A stretch of 42,160 bases of DNA from a virus. The stretch lies in the IMG/VR virus record IMGVR_UViG_3300041409_000263, positions 1-42,160 of that record; one strand, 5' to 3'. Under the pieces are notes generated by a model. It saw only the letters and a program-made list of their open reading frames with translations, made no database searches and was not told the origin of the DNA. This document shows, one piece after another, positions 8,533 through 17,008 of the stretch (its first letter is position 1; each line of letters opens with the position of its first letter). The position numbers were made by a program, and so were the translations under genes.

Positions 8533-8909
8533 CGCAGCGACTGCTCAGCCGCGATCGCGATGCCCCGCTCGAAGTCCGCGAGGTGCGGATCCAGCGCCGC
8601 CAGAATGTGCGGATGGGGGCCCGATTTCGCCCCGCCGAACTCCAGCAGCCCGGCGAGCTCGCCCTGCCCCTCGTCACGCGGCCCGATCTCCGCCTCGCCA
8701 CCGGAGAACGAGTTCTTGATGTCGTAGCTGATGGTGGAGGCATACCCGGGAAGGTGGGGGCCGGCGGGCGCCAGTTCCCGCTGCGTGTCCTTCACTTTCC
8801 GTGCGGTGACCTCCATGGCCTGCCGCGCCTTGATGAGGGAGATGCCGGGCGCCTTGGCGAGGTCCGCGACGAGCTCGTTGAGCCCTGTGGTGTCGACCTG
8901 GAAGTCCAT
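8529..8909 (-). CDS. HK97 gp10-like tail component / neck protein
   Basis: The product is 126 aa. A helical N-terminal half (NELVADLAKAPGISLIKARQAMEVTARKVKDTQRELAP) is followed by a beta segment (ISYDIKNSFSGGEAEIGP) and LLEFGGAKSGPHPHILAALDPH. This last stretch is the typical gp10 signature of a conserved glycine-rich LEFG followed by histidine/proline. The protein acts at the head-tail joint. The ATG at 8909 overlaps the previous stop (TGATG). A longer open frame upstream is a shadow of the neighbour. Confidence 0.85.
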   Translation of the reverse strand: MDFQVDTTGLNELVADLAKAPGISLIKARQAMEVTARKVKDTQRELAPAGPHLPGYASTISYDIKNSFSGGEAEIGPRDEGQGELAGLLEFGGAKSGPHPHILAALDPHLADFERGIAIAAEQSLR

Positions 8910-9328
8910 CAGCGCGATTCCTCTCCGCAGCTCAGGCGCCGGGCGCTGACGTGCGTCCCCGACTCCACGCCCTCCACCCGCAGCGTCTTCCCCGTGAGAT
9001 TCGCGTCCTGCGAGACGATGTCCACCACCACCTGCCCCAACTCCAGGCCGGTCACACTGAACGGCACCGACACCAAGTACGGGAACACGGCCAACTGTGA
9101 ACCAGCCGACTCCCGCGCCTGAGCGCGCGTGCCAGCCGTCGGGCGGATACGACACGGCCCGGGTTCACCCGCCACAGCACCCTCGTAGATGACCGTCTCC
9201 GCGGTCGTCTCCGTCTGCGTAACCGGATCCCACACGGGGGCGCCGCGTTCCACGATGCGACACAGGTCCGTCATCATCGACTCGGCACGCTCACGGCCCC
9301 GTACCGCGGCCACGTCGATCAGTACCAC
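8909..9328 (-). CDS. Head-tail connector protein (DUF6093-like)
   Basis: From the GTG at 9328 the product is 139 aa. The MTDLCRIVERGAPVWDPVTQTETTAETVIYEG pattern followed by PCRIRPT matches small head-tail joining proteins of actinophages. The rest is a beta-rich barrel (LVSVPFSVTGLELGQVVVDIVS...). The start is uncertain. GTG at 9328 gives a 10-bp overlap with the upstream connector, while ATG codons at residues 18-19 would give a shorter form. Gene order (adaptor, this gene, gp10, terminator) supports a stopper/joining role. Confidence 0.7.
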   Translation of the reverse strand: MVLIDVAAVRGRERAESMMTDLCRIVERGAPVWDPVTQTETTAETVIYEGAVAGEPGPCRIRPTAGTRAQARESAGSQLAVFPYLVSVPFSVTGLELGQVVVDIVSQDANLTGKTLRVEGVESGTHVSARRLSCGEESR

Positions 9329-9993
9329 GAGCGGTCCCGCTGCCTCGGCGGCGTGTACGACGGCCGGATCGTGAACGCCCCCGTTGTTGCACCTGCCGGC
9401 GCGAGGAGGTCCATGTCGTCGCCGTCGAGGACGAGGCGGGCGACGACCTCCGTGTACCGCTCCGTGTAGTCGTCCACGGTCCACGACTGCATCCCGGGCG
9501 GCGGGGCCTGCATCAGCCGCCGCACCATCCGGGCCACCACGGACGCGACGAGGTCAGCGGACAGGGTGCCGCCGGCGATCCGGGCGTCCACGCTGGGGAC
9601 GCGTTGCCGGATGATCAGCGACGCCTCGTCGATCAGCGCCGACGCCACATCTTCCTCGGCGGCGGTCAGCGCCCGCCACGTGGCCTCCACGTCCTCCGGT
9701 GTCGCCAGCGGCGGAACCGTGGACAGGGCACGGACGCGCACCCACCTGGTTTGCACCGCGGTAACGACCCCGGCCGCGCGGAACACGACCCGCCACATCC
9801 CGGCCTCGTCGGGGACGAACGTGAACGGGTACAGCCCCGAGCTCGCGGGGTACTCCGCCACCGCGACGGGCCCAGCTGCCACTTCGTTGGGGCTCAGGGT
9901 CTCCGCAGTCACAGTGGCGCCGGTAGCCGTCTCGAACGTCAGCGTGACCGCAGAGAAATCGGAACCACCGGGCAGCGGCGGGATGAATGGCAC
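9319..9993 (-). CDS. Head-tail adaptor (Gp15/Gp19/Gp42-like) with N-terminal Ig-like extension
   Basis: The product is 224 aa. The C-terminal half (from about residue 98) has the Gp15/Gp19/Gp42 adaptor pattern TPEDVEATWRALTAAEEDVASALIDEASLIIRQRVP, followed by a helix with VASVVARMVRRLMQ and a WTVDDYTERY segment. This protein docks on the portal. The first ~95 residues are an extra beta domain (VTLTFETATGATV..., GLYPFTFVPDEAGMWRVVFRAAG...) that resembles an Ig-like fold; such an addition is not part of the core family. A GGGAGGG ribosome binding site precedes the GTG at 9993. Confidence 0.8.
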   Translation of the reverse strand: MPFIPPLPGGSDFSAVTLTFETATGATVTAETLSPNEVAAGPVAVAEYPASSGLYPFTFVPDEAGMWRVVFRAAGVVTAVQTRWVRVRALSTVPPLATPEDVEATWRALTAAEEDVASALIDEASLIIRQRVPSVDARIAGGTLSADLVASVVARMVRRLMQAPPPGMQSWTVDDYTERYTEVVARLVLDGDDMDLLAPAGATTGAFTIRPSYTPPRQRDRSWY

Positions 9994-10003
9994 GGCGCCC
10001 TCC

Positions 10004-12445
10004 CTAACTCACGTAGGCGTACGGGAGGGCCTTCAGGGTCGTGCTGAGCGCCCCCGCGGTGAACGGCAGCCCCGGCGGCCCGGTGAGGGCAGCCGTACTG
10101 TTCCCCGACAGGACCGGAGCCTCACCCTGAACGTTGCCGTTGTACGGCGCCAGGCCGTTGAGCGACATCATCGTGGTCGCGGCCACACAGATCCCCAGGT
10201 AGTACATGCCAGTCGCCGGCACGGTGTACGAGGCCGTGAGGGCGAGAGTCTTCTTGGCGAATCCGGCCCACGCGGCTGTCGTGGCATCGGCTGTGAGGGC
10301 GACCGCGTTGCGGCTGGAGTCGAACAGTCCGAACCACTGGTTCGTCGGCGTGGCTACCGCGGTGCCCCCGGCGTAGAAGGTGACCGAGGTGATCACCTGG
10401 CCGGCGGTCAGCAGGACCGGTGTGAGGAACAGGGTGCCGGAGGTGAACCCGGGAAGGTTGGTGATCACCAGCCCCCGGGGGATGGTCTCGGCGAGGGCCG
10501 CAGTGGTCGGCACCTGTAGGGCGCCCAGGTTCAGCACCGATCCGCCGCCGCCACCGGTGACGGTGACAACCGTCTCGCCTGCCGTGTCCGCGACGGCCAC
10601 TCCGGACCCTGCGAACTTCAGCACGGTCCGCTGCGTCACCGCGGCCCCGGCGAGGTCCTTCACCGTGGTGTACCCGGCACCGGCCGCACCAGCTGCGCCA
10701 GCCGTTCCCTGGATGCCCTGCGGGCCCTGCGCGCCGACCTGCGGGTTACCCGGGGCGGTGAACAGCCCCGTGTTCACGGTGGCGGCCATCGCTGCGTGCG
10801 CGGTCGCGTTCGGGTGCGTGCCATCGGTCGTGTACCCGGGCTTCCACGCCCACGTCACGGTCGCATCCGTCACCGCGGCGGCCACGTCGAGGTACCCGGT
10901 CAGCGGTGCGGGGGTGGTGCGGATCCAGTCGTTGAGTTGCGACCAGATCGACGCCGCCCCGAACCCGGCACGGGCCGTCTGGTTCGCGCTCGTGGCGTAG
11001 GCGTCGGTCGTGTCGGTCTGCGGCGTGATCGTCGCCTGGTACACCCTGGCGCCGCGGGCCGCGGCCGAGTCCCAGATTGCCTGGAGCCGGGCCTTCATCG
11101 TCGCGAGGTCGGCGACGGTGCCGAGGTCGTTCGTCCCGTACTCCACGATCACGTGCGTGGCGCCGCCGAGCATGAGCCGCCGGATACGCGACCCGGCACC
11201 GGTGAAGAACTGCGCCTTGTCACCGCCCCGGGCGATGCGCATGTGGGAGAACTGGCCGCCGCCGAATGCGCGGATACCCCAGCCGCCGGGCTCGTTGCCG
11301 TATTGGGTCGAGTCGTTCGACCCGGCCATGATGGAGTCCCCGACGAGCGCGATCGACGGGACCGACCCGGCGCCGTTCTTCGGCACGCCGACCACGGCCA
11401 TCGGGCCGTACACCGTCATCGCGCCGGCCGACGCGACCGAAGTCGGGCCGGTGAGCGTGTAGTCGACAGGGGCGGCACCGGTCAATGCCGTGGCGGTGTA
11501 GTCAGTGGCCGCCGCCGCTGACTGCCCGACCGGGTACTGGCCCGTGTTCGCGGTGCCATTGTTCGGCTGCACCAGCGTGTTCGTGTACAGCACCGCGCCC
11601 TTGACGATGTCGACGCCGATCGGCTCGGACACCACTACCTGCCCGGGGCGGATCGTCACATCACGCGACGCCGACTCGCCGGGGAAATGGACCGGGAAGA
11701 ACTGCACCTGATCCCAGTAGACGGTGCCGCCGACCTGCGGTGTCTGATTCGAGAACGACGACTTCGCGACGTACGAGTTGCCGCTGTACGTCACCTTGTC
11801 ACCCACGACGTACGCCGTGGACGCGGAGTAGGCCGTCGAGCCCGTGGTGAGCCGGGGCACCCCTGACGGGTACTCGACCGACGCCCTGACGAGGATGTCG
11901 TTCGGACCGGCGACCTCGCCGGGGATTGACTGCTGGGTGTAGTGGTTGCCGAACACAAGCCGCAGCTCGAACGCGTCCGCGCCGACCACATGCTTGATCG
12001 ACGCGAACCGGCCGCCATCGTTCGGCAGCCCCGCCGAGCCGCTGCCCGGGTTCGGGTACACGGTGGTGTTCGACGCCACCGGCACCGTCTGCGTGCCGAA
12101 CAGTCCGCGGACCGCCGGGACACCCGTAGCTCCAGCCGCGCCCGCAGCTCCATTCGCGCCCGGCGTGCCCGACCCGTAGTCCGCCGGGTCGGCCGGCACG
12201 AGGATCGTGAACGTGCCGCCGTTCGCGGTGCAGTCGTACAGGCCCGGGTCGGCGTACACCGCCAGGTTCCCGTTCCCGTCCGTCGTCGTCGGGTTCGGCG
12301 CCGTAGCCGTCTTCGTGCGGTCCGTGTACAGGACCGCCAGCGTGGCCGTGCCGTGAACCTTCACTGTCACCGGGACGTTCGCCGCCGCGGCCCCATTCGT
12401 GGTCTCGATGCCATCGAGGTAGAAGCCAGCGTGAGCGAACGGCAC
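10004..12445 (-). CDS. Large structural fibre protein with CBM-like, SGNH esterase and collagen-like parts
   Basis: The product is 813 aa. Domains in order: beta-rich N-terminus (1-90); collagen-like GXX run (93-110); a chitin-binding/CBM5/12-like motif at about 205-247 (AYVVGDKVTYSGNSYVAKSS ... VYWDQV); an SGNH/GDSL hydrolase domain at about 362-560 with GDS (Ser371), an ARGGDK block near 405, GTND (Asn439) and DGTH (Asp541, His544); a second collagen-like run (571-590); and a beta C-terminus. All catalytic blocks appear intact. Such esterases on virions deacetylate or deesterify surface glycans. A GAGGAGG site precedes the GTG at 12445. Its place among head-side genes rather than after the tape measure is unusual. 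Confidence 0.8.
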   Translation of the reverse strand: MPFAHAGFYLDGIETTNGAAAANVPVTVKVHGTATLAVLYTDRTKTATAPNPTTTDGNGNLAVYADPGLYDCTANGGTFTILVPADPADYGSGTPGANGAAGAAGATGVPAVRGLFGTQTVPVASNTTVYPNPGSGSAGLPNDGGRFASIKHVVGADAFELRLVFGNHYTQQSIPGEVAGPNDILVRASVEYPSGVPRLTTGSTAYSASTAYVVGDKVTYSGNSYVAKSSFSNQTPQVGGTVYWDQVQFFPVHFPGESASRDVTIRPGQVVVSEPIGVDIVKGAVLYTNTLVQPNNGTANTGQYPVGQSAAAATDYTATALTGAAPVDYTLTGPTSVASAGAMTVYGPMAVVGVPKNGAGSVPSIALVGDSIMAGSNDSTQYGNEPGGWGIRAFGGGQFSHMRIARGGDKAQFFTGAGSRIRRLMLGGATHVIVEYGTNDLGTVADLATMKARLQAIWDSAAARGARVYQATITPQTDTTDAYATSANQTARAGFGAASIWSQLNDWIRTTPAPLTGYLDVAAAVTDATVTWAWKPGYTTDGTHPNATAHAAMAATVNTGLFTAPGNPQVGAQGPQGIQGTAGAAGAAGAGYTTVKDLAGAAVTQRTVLKFAGSGVAVADTAGETVVTVTGGGGGSVLNLGALQVPTTAALAETIPRGLVITNLPGFTSGTLFLTPVLLTAGQVITSVTFYAGGTAVATPTNQWFGLFDSSRNAVALTADATTAAWAGFAKKTLALTASYTVPATGMYYLGICVAATTMMSLNGLAPYNGNVQGEAPVLSGNSTAALTGPPGLPFTAGALSTTLKALPYAYVS

Positions 12446-12479
12446 AGCGGCCTCCTCTTGTAGTCAGACGGTCGTCAGG

Positions 12480-13787
12480 TCAGCGAACGGAGCCGTGGAC
12501 ACTTCCCGGTGACACAGCAACCCCGATCCGGGACGTACGCGTCGACTGTCCGACGGCCGCAGGCGGTGACGTGTCGTGGATCGAAGCCGGCGTGTCCGTC
12601 CGCCGGATGACTGTCGGCCCGGACACCGAAACCCCCGGCACCGAACCAGCCGTCGCTGACACGGCCACCAGGGCAGGCACCCCGACCAGGCCTGCGCCCG
12701 CGGTGACAGTGCCGCCGGTGGCGGACACCGCCGCGAGGGCAGTGACACCGGCAGCTGTCAGGCTGACCGTGACCGCACCAGGAGCCGCAGACACTGACAC
12801 TGCCGCAGGGACACCGACAGCCGACATGGCTGCCGACACCTGCCCGGGCAGGCCGACCGCCGTGACTGTCACTGTCACACCGACCGGCTGAGCGGACGCC
12901 GCCGTCACGCCAGGAGCCGCAGCGGCCGACATGGCAGCGATGACACCTGACACCGTGACGGAGCCACCCGCGACAGGCGAACCGGCAGGCGCCGCCACGG
13001 CGACGGACGCCGCGACACCTGCCACGATCGAACCGGCCGTGCCTGCACCCGCTAGCGCCGCCGCGGTGCCCGTGGCCGTGGCGCCGGGGAGTTCAGATGA
13101 GGAGGACACCGACCCGGCGGTCGCGGTGGTGGTGGAAGTGGCAGTGACGCCAGTGACGGCCGCCGAAGTGCTGCCGGTGGGGGCCGGGTAGACGGCACTG
13201 TCGAGGGCAACATCGTCGAACCAGACCGTCCAAGTCGCCGCCGTCTGCGACCCCAGCCGGTAAGTGTCGAACGTCGCGTTCGTGAACACCGCCGCGGCCC
13301 CGACCGTGGTCGTCGGCGTCGAGCCATGCAAGTCCGCACCCCAGTAGGCGCGCAACTCCTGCGTCCCAGCCCCGCCATCGACCTTCCACTCGACCCGAAC
13401 CCACTCGCCCAGCGGCAGCGCAGCAGTCGCGACACCCGTAACCGTGGTCACGTTCCGCACGTTCAGCGTCCGGTCCGCGTTCATGCGAATCTCGGCGCGG
13501 CTGGTAGTACCAGACAGCAGCCGGGCAATCAACGTAGCGGCCGACGTAGCAGCATCCATCCACAGGTAGAACCGCTGGTACTGCACGTTCGCCGCGGTGA
13601 ACGTCTTCTGCGAGTACGCGGTGTTCGCCGCCAGGGCGACGTTCACGGAGAACGTGCCGGTGACAGCGTGCGTGCTGTCGAACGTCTGCTGCGCCGCCGC
13701 GGAGAACGACGACCAGCCGGTGTTCGACGTGGTGACAGTGGCGCCCTGCGTGCCACCCTCGTACGCCTCAGAGAAGACGACGGCCAC
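12480..13787 (-). CDS. Structural protein: LamG-like N-terminus plus V/A/T/G/S-rich repeat tail
   Basis: The product is 435 aa. Residues 1-200 look like a LamG/concanavalin-like sandwich (YQRFYLWMDAATSAATLIARLLSG, GEWVRVEWKVDGGAGTQELRAYWGADLHG, WTVWFDDVALDS). Residues ~205-400 are low-complexity Val/Ala/Thr/Gly/Ser with a loose repeated unit such as VGVPAAVSVSAAPGAVTV, like a fibrous stalk. A surface fibre or glycan-binding role is inferred. The GTG start lies 3 bp past the stop of the glycosidase gene. The tail end is richer in polar residues and its last ~35 codons are less certain. Confidence 0.65.
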   Translation of the reverse strand: MAVVFSEAYEGGTQGATVTTSNTGWSSFSAAAQQTFDSTHAVTGTFSVNVALAANTAYSQKTFTAANVQYQRFYLWMDAATSAATLIARLLSGTTSRAEIRMNADRTLNVRNVTTVTGVATAALPLGEWVRVEWKVDGGAGTQELRAYWGADLHGSTPTTTVGAAAVFTNATFDTYRLGSQTAATWTVWFDDVALDSAVYPAPTGSTSAAVTGVTATSTTTATAGSVSSSSELPGATATGTAAALAGAGTAGSIVAGVAASVAVAAPAGSPVAGGSVTVSGVIAAMSAAAAPGVTAASAQPVGVTVTVTAVGLPGQVSAAMSAVGVPAAVSVSAAPGAVTVSLTAAGVTALAAVSATGGTVTAGAGLVGVPALVAVSATAGSVPGVSVSGPTVIRRTDTPASIHDTSPPAAVGQSTRTSRIGVAVSPGSVHGSVR

Positions 13788-13790
13788 CAG

Positions 13791-14696
13791 TCAGGCCAGG
13801 TGCTCGGCGTACGCGGCGACACTCGCCGACGAAGAGTCCACCAGACAGTTCGACGTGCTCTTCGCCTTGTTGTTGTGGAACCAGCACGCGAACTCGGCGC
13901 CCACATCACGAAGCCAACCGGTGCCCGAGCGGACAAACCCTGCCCGGTCGGTGCCGGGCAGGTCGTAGCAACCCCACTCGGCGATCCCGAACGGCTTGCC
14001 GTGGTCGACCGCGAACGCGTGCGCCGCCACCGCACCCACAGCGGACTCGGTGAACAGCGCCGGCCGGGTCGTGGTGAAGCTGTACGGATCCGGGCACACC
14101 ACGTCCACTGCGGCGTCGCCGGGCCACCAGTCGAGCGGGTTCCGCCCCGACGCCGCAGTGAACGTGTACCCCATCAGGCAGTGCCCCACCCGAACGGCCG
14201 GCGGGGCGTACTCGTGGACGACCGTCGCGAACCGGGCCGCGGCCTTCCTGTACAGGGCGGGGTCGTTGGCCTTCGACGGATTCTCCGGCTCGTGCTGCCA
14301 GATCAACGTCACCGGCCAGCCCGCCGGGATCGACTGCACGAACCCGGCCACCAGCGCATCATCGGCACCGGACGCCATGCGGGCGATGTCGGACTTCACC
14401 GACGCCACCGACGCCACGCAGCCCAACGCCTCGTCCTTCGCCGACGTGTGCCCCGACCACAGGGTCGGGAACCCGGTGTTGAACCCGCGGCGCACCTGCA
14501 ACCGGCCACCGAACATGGCCTGCATGCGGGTGAACTCTCCGTCGGCCGTCACCCCGGTCAGGTCCGGGCGCTCCGCCGACATTCCGGCCAGCATGACCGG
14601 GGGCGGTTCGGGCGTGTAGTCGACCGTGACGGTCAGGGTGGTGCGGCCGTTGACCGGGTCCTGCGACGCCCCGTCGAGGGTCGCGGCGAACGTCAC
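13791..14696 (-). CDS. GH26-like glycosidase in the structural operon
   Basis: From the GTG at 14696, which overlaps the previous stop as GTGA, the product is 301 aa. A TIM-barrel glycosidase pattern is visible: VTLIWQHEPE with Glu136 after a Trp/His (acid-base), and FGIAEWGCY with Glu240 (nucleophile). In between are LYRKAAARFATVVHEY, the VGHCLMGYTF strand and a DPYSFTT segment. This spacing is that of family 26 glycoside hydrolases (beta-mannanase type). The N-terminal 35 residues are a beta linker. The open frame upstream to 15035 belongs to another frame. Neighbouring fibre genes suggest it is displayed on the virion to cut host-surface polysaccharide. The substrate is unknown. Confidence 0.75.
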   Translation of the reverse strand: MTFAATLDGASQDPVNGRTTLTVTVDYTPEPPPVMLAGMSAERPDLTGVTADGEFTRMQAMFGGRLQVRRGFNTGFPTLWSGHTSAKDEALGCVASVASVKSDIARMASGADDALVAGFVQSIPAGWPVTLIWQHEPENPSKANDPALYRKAAARFATVVHEYAPPAVRVGHCLMGYTFTAASGRNPLDWWPGDAAVDVVCPDPYSFTTTRPALFTESAVGAVAAHAFAVDHGKPFGIAEWGCYDLPGTDRAGFVRSGTGWLRDVGAEFACWFHNNKAKSTSNCLVDSSSASVAAYAEHLA

Positions 14697-15127
14697 GCCG
14701 CTGCCACAGTCAGGAACCCGCCCACCGGGATCTGGTACGTGAACGTGCCGCTCGTGCTGGACACGTCCGCGCCGAAGTCCACATACGCCAGCAGCGGCGA
14801 CGTCCCCGCCGTGCCGGTGTCCACGTAGAACACCAGGTAACGGGCCGTGATCGTCGAGCCGGTCCACGACGGATCGTCCGCGTCCAGGGCGAGCGTGTTC
14901 GTGCCCGCCGTGTACGTGACCGTCTTCGTGGTCAGCGCCACCCCACCCGCCGTGTACCCGGCCCCGACGACCTCGTTCGTCACCGACGACTTGTACCGGT
15001 GAGTGTCCTGAGCAGGCACGTACGACGACGTGCACAGCATCGCCCTCACCGTCGCCGTGTCGAAGTCGATCTCCGCATTGAACAGCGACGTCAGCGCCAG
15101 GCCATAGACGAAACTCGTTACGGCCAT
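14693..15127 (-). CDS. Small beta-structured head/fibre protein
   Basis: The product is 144 aa. It begins MAVTSFVYGLALTSLFNAEIDFDTATVRAMLC and continues as alternating beta segments with VSSTSGTFTYQIPVGG near the end. This matches short actinophage proteins that precede accessory virion enzymes. A GGAGGGC ribosome binding site lies before the ATG at 15127. It is the first gene after the strong hairpin at 15167-15202, so it may head a separately attenuated accessory cassette. Function as a head fibre is inference. Confidence 0.65.
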   Translation of the reverse strand: MAVTSFVYGLALTSLFNAEIDFDTATVRAMLCTSSYVPAQDTHRYKSSVTNEVVGAGYTAGGVALTTKTVTYTAGTNTLALDADDPSWTGSTITARYLVFYVDTGTAGTSPLLAYVDFGADVSSTSGTFTYQIPVGGFLTVAAA

Positions 15128-15166
15128 CAGGCCCTCCGGTCAGTCGAGAGTGGTGGTGGCGCCCTA

Positions 15167-15202
15167 CCGCCCGGCGGGAACAGGTCCCGTCCCGCCGGGC
15201 GG
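15167..15202 (-). terminator. Strong GC hairpin between head genes and accessory structural genes
   Basis: There is a perfect 13-bp stem (CCGCCCGGCGGGA at 15167-15179 pairing with 15190-15202) and a 10-base loop, in the 79-bp gap after the small head gene. There is no U-run, which is common for actinobacterial terminators. It should reduce read-through from the capsid genes into the downstream fibre and enzyme genes. Confidence 0.7.
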
Positions 15203-15206
15203 CAGA

Positions 15207-15500
15207 TCAGGCGGCGTTGTGCGCGTCGACCGCCGCGACGATGTCGTCCCGCGACGCATCCTCCGGAACCTCGACACCCAGCGACGCGGCGTACTTCTGC
15301 CACGCCTCCGTGCTCGAGCCCTTGCCTGACCGCGGCGGTTCCCCGCCACTGTCCGGCTCGTCCGCGCTCACCGGCGCATCGCCATCCCACACGATGTCCG
15401 GGTTCGTCCACTTCGACGCCACCGCATCCGGCACATCCATGCCAGGGTCGTACCGCACCCCGTCACCCCAGATGGACCACTCACCACCGAGCTTCGCCAT
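15207..15500 (-). CDS. Small head-region protein with SAP/Rho-N-like C-terminus
   Basis: The product is 97 aa, Trp-rich at the start (GGEWSIWGDGVRYDPGM). A flexible acidic/proline middle and a C-terminal helix-extended-helix (WQKYAASLGVEVPEDASRDDIVAAVDAHN) follow, resembling SAP/Rho-N-like motifs in head-associated proteins. The AGGAGG at 15509-15514 is 8 bases before the ATG at 15500 and overlaps the in-frame GTG at 15509, so the ATG is the better start. The gene lies immediately downstream of the major capsid gene. Confidence 0.75.
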   Translation of the reverse strand: MAKLGGEWSIWGDGVRYDPGMDVPDAVASKWTNPDIVWDGDAPVSADEPDSGGEPPRSGKGSSTEAWQKYAASLGVEVPEDASRDDIVAAVDAHNAA

Positions 15501-15512
15501 GACAGCCACCTC

Positions 15513-16553
15513 CTACTTGACGTCCGCGACCATGAGGGCGCGGGGGTTGGAGATGACCGGCATCCCGACAGCGTCCACGTACGTGAACTCCCGGTACGGC
15601 GGACCCATCTTCTCGACCACACCAACGATCCCGTTCGCATCCTGGAACGACATGTCCGACGCGTTGGAGTTCACGAGCTCCAGCGCCGTCGCCGAAACAC
15701 CCCACGCCGTGTACCCCAGGTCACCCGGGTTCGACGGCACCAGCAGCACCTTGTCGTCCGCGATGATCCGCGTCGTCACACCATCCAGGTCCACGTTCGC
15801 GTCGTACGTGCGGATCGGCGGAATGTTCTCCGACGACAGCAGATCGTCGATCTCCGCACGCGTCACCCGGGTACGACCCGCTGCCGCGCCGGACACCGCG
15901 TTGATGATCTCCGTGTTCCGCTGCAGCAGCCGCGCCACCGCGTTCGACATCCAGAGCGCCCCCGGAGGGCCACCGTTGTCCGTGATGTACGTGTCGATCC
16001 AGCCGATCAGGTCCGTCAGCGGCGTCGACGTAGCCACCGTTGACCACAGCGTCCCCGGCGCCACGATGTGACCCGCCGGCGCCACAAAGTCCGCCTCCAG
16101 GGCGGGCTCCCCGTTGCTGGACAGCATCGTGAACTTGAAGTCCGTCAGCGCGTCGCCGCGGGCCAGCTCCATGCGGTTGTTGATCTCCCGCACCAGCTGT
16201 TCCGCGTCGTTGTACACGGCCTGCGTGAGCGCCGCCCGGTTCGTGCCACCGGTGCGGGTGAACTCCAGCTGCAGCCGCTCGTACTCGCCCTTGGACAGCG
16301 ACGTGGACAGCGGCGGGAGCTTGACCTTCTTCTCGCTGAACGTGTCCCGCTCGGACACGTGGAGCCGACCGTCGTAGCTGCGGAACCGGGCGACACGGTT
16401 CGTCCGCGTGAGTTCCGCGAAGTCGATCTCGTTGTCGTTGAAGAACCGGTTCGGCAGCAGCTGATCGAGCTGGAACTGGTCGCTCTGCGGCACCTGCCGC
16501 ACGAACGACGTGACGTCGTCAGGGCTGACCGGCCCGTCGAAGACGATTGCCAT
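15513..16553 (-). CDS. Major capsid protein, lambda gpE family
   Basis: The product is 346 aa. The pattern throughout is that of the gpE-like HK97-fold capsid family: LLPNRFFNDNEIDFAELTRTNRVARFRSYDG (35-64), an E-loop-like region with KKVKLPPLSTSLSKGEYERLQLEF, a long helix with QLVREINNRMELARGDALTDFKF, and a C-terminal P/A-domain ending GPPYREFTYVDAVGMPVISNPRALMVADV. Decoration-protein and scaffold genes lie directly upstream, as expected. Confidence 0.95.
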   Translation of the reverse strand: MAIVFDGPVSPDDVTSFVRQVPQSDQFQLDQLLPNRFFNDNEIDFAELTRTNRVARFRSYDGRLHVSERDTFSEKKVKLPPLSTSLSKGEYERLQLEFTRTGGTNRAALTQAVYNDAEQLVREINNRMELARGDALTDFKFTMLSSNGEPALEADFVAPAGHIVAPGTLWSTVATSTPLTDLIGWIDTYITDNGGPPGALWMSNAVARLLQRNTEIINAVSGAAAGRTRVTRAEIDDLLSSENIPPIRTYDANVDLDGVTTRIIADDKVLLVPSNPGDLGYTAWGVSATALELVNSNASDMSFQDANGIVGVVEKMGPPYREFTYVDAVGMPVISNPRALMVADVK

Positions 16554-16576
16554 GTCTGTGTCTCCTCAGGTCTCGA

Positions 16577-17008
16577 TCAGGCGATCAGGAAGATGAAGTT
16601 GGCCTTGACGTCCGTCTGCCCGTTCGCGTCGAGGAACCCAGTCCCCGAAGTGAACGGCAGCTTCGACGTCTTCACGACCGCGAACGCGGACAGCATCGCG
16701 CCGCCGACGTCCTTGGTCGTGTCGGCCAGGTTCGGGACCTTGACCGCCGAGAACAGGAACCCCGCGGCAGTCTGCGTACCATCGGCCAGCGCGTCGTTGT
16801 ACGGCGCGTACAGCCCGGTGGCAGTGATCTTCCCGAGTACGGTTCCCGACGGGATGTACCCGTTCGGGTAGTGCGTGCCCGCGGTGAACGCGGACACATC
16901 CAGGACGACGGACTGCGTGAAGCCAGCCCCGATGCCGCCGGGCTGAGGGATCAGCCACGACCGCTTCTCGACCTGGAACGAAGTGGTCGACACGGTGATG
17001 TCGGTCAT
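16577..17008 (-). CDS. Head decoration protein, lambda gpD-like
   Basis: The product is 143 aa. A glycine/proline-rich YPNGYIPSGTVLGKITATGLYAPYND segment (46-71) is followed by AAGFLFSAVKV, the hallmark of gpD-like trimeric decoration proteins that stabilise the expanded capsid. It lies between scaffold and major capsid genes. The ATG start is at 17008. Confidence 0.9.
   Translation of the reverse strand: MTDITVSTTSFQVEKRSWLIPQPGGIGAGFTQSVVLDVSAFTAGTHYPNGYIPSGTVLGKITATGLYAPYNDALADGTQTAAGFLFSAVKVPNLADTTKDVGGAMLSAFAVVKTSKLPFTSGTGFLDANGQTDVKANFIFLIA

Noticed and set aside
12480-13200. CRISPR or DNA-level tandem array in the V/A/G/T-rich region
   Set aside because: The repetition is at amino-acid level with variable DNA and spacing, without regular identical repeats and unique spacers.
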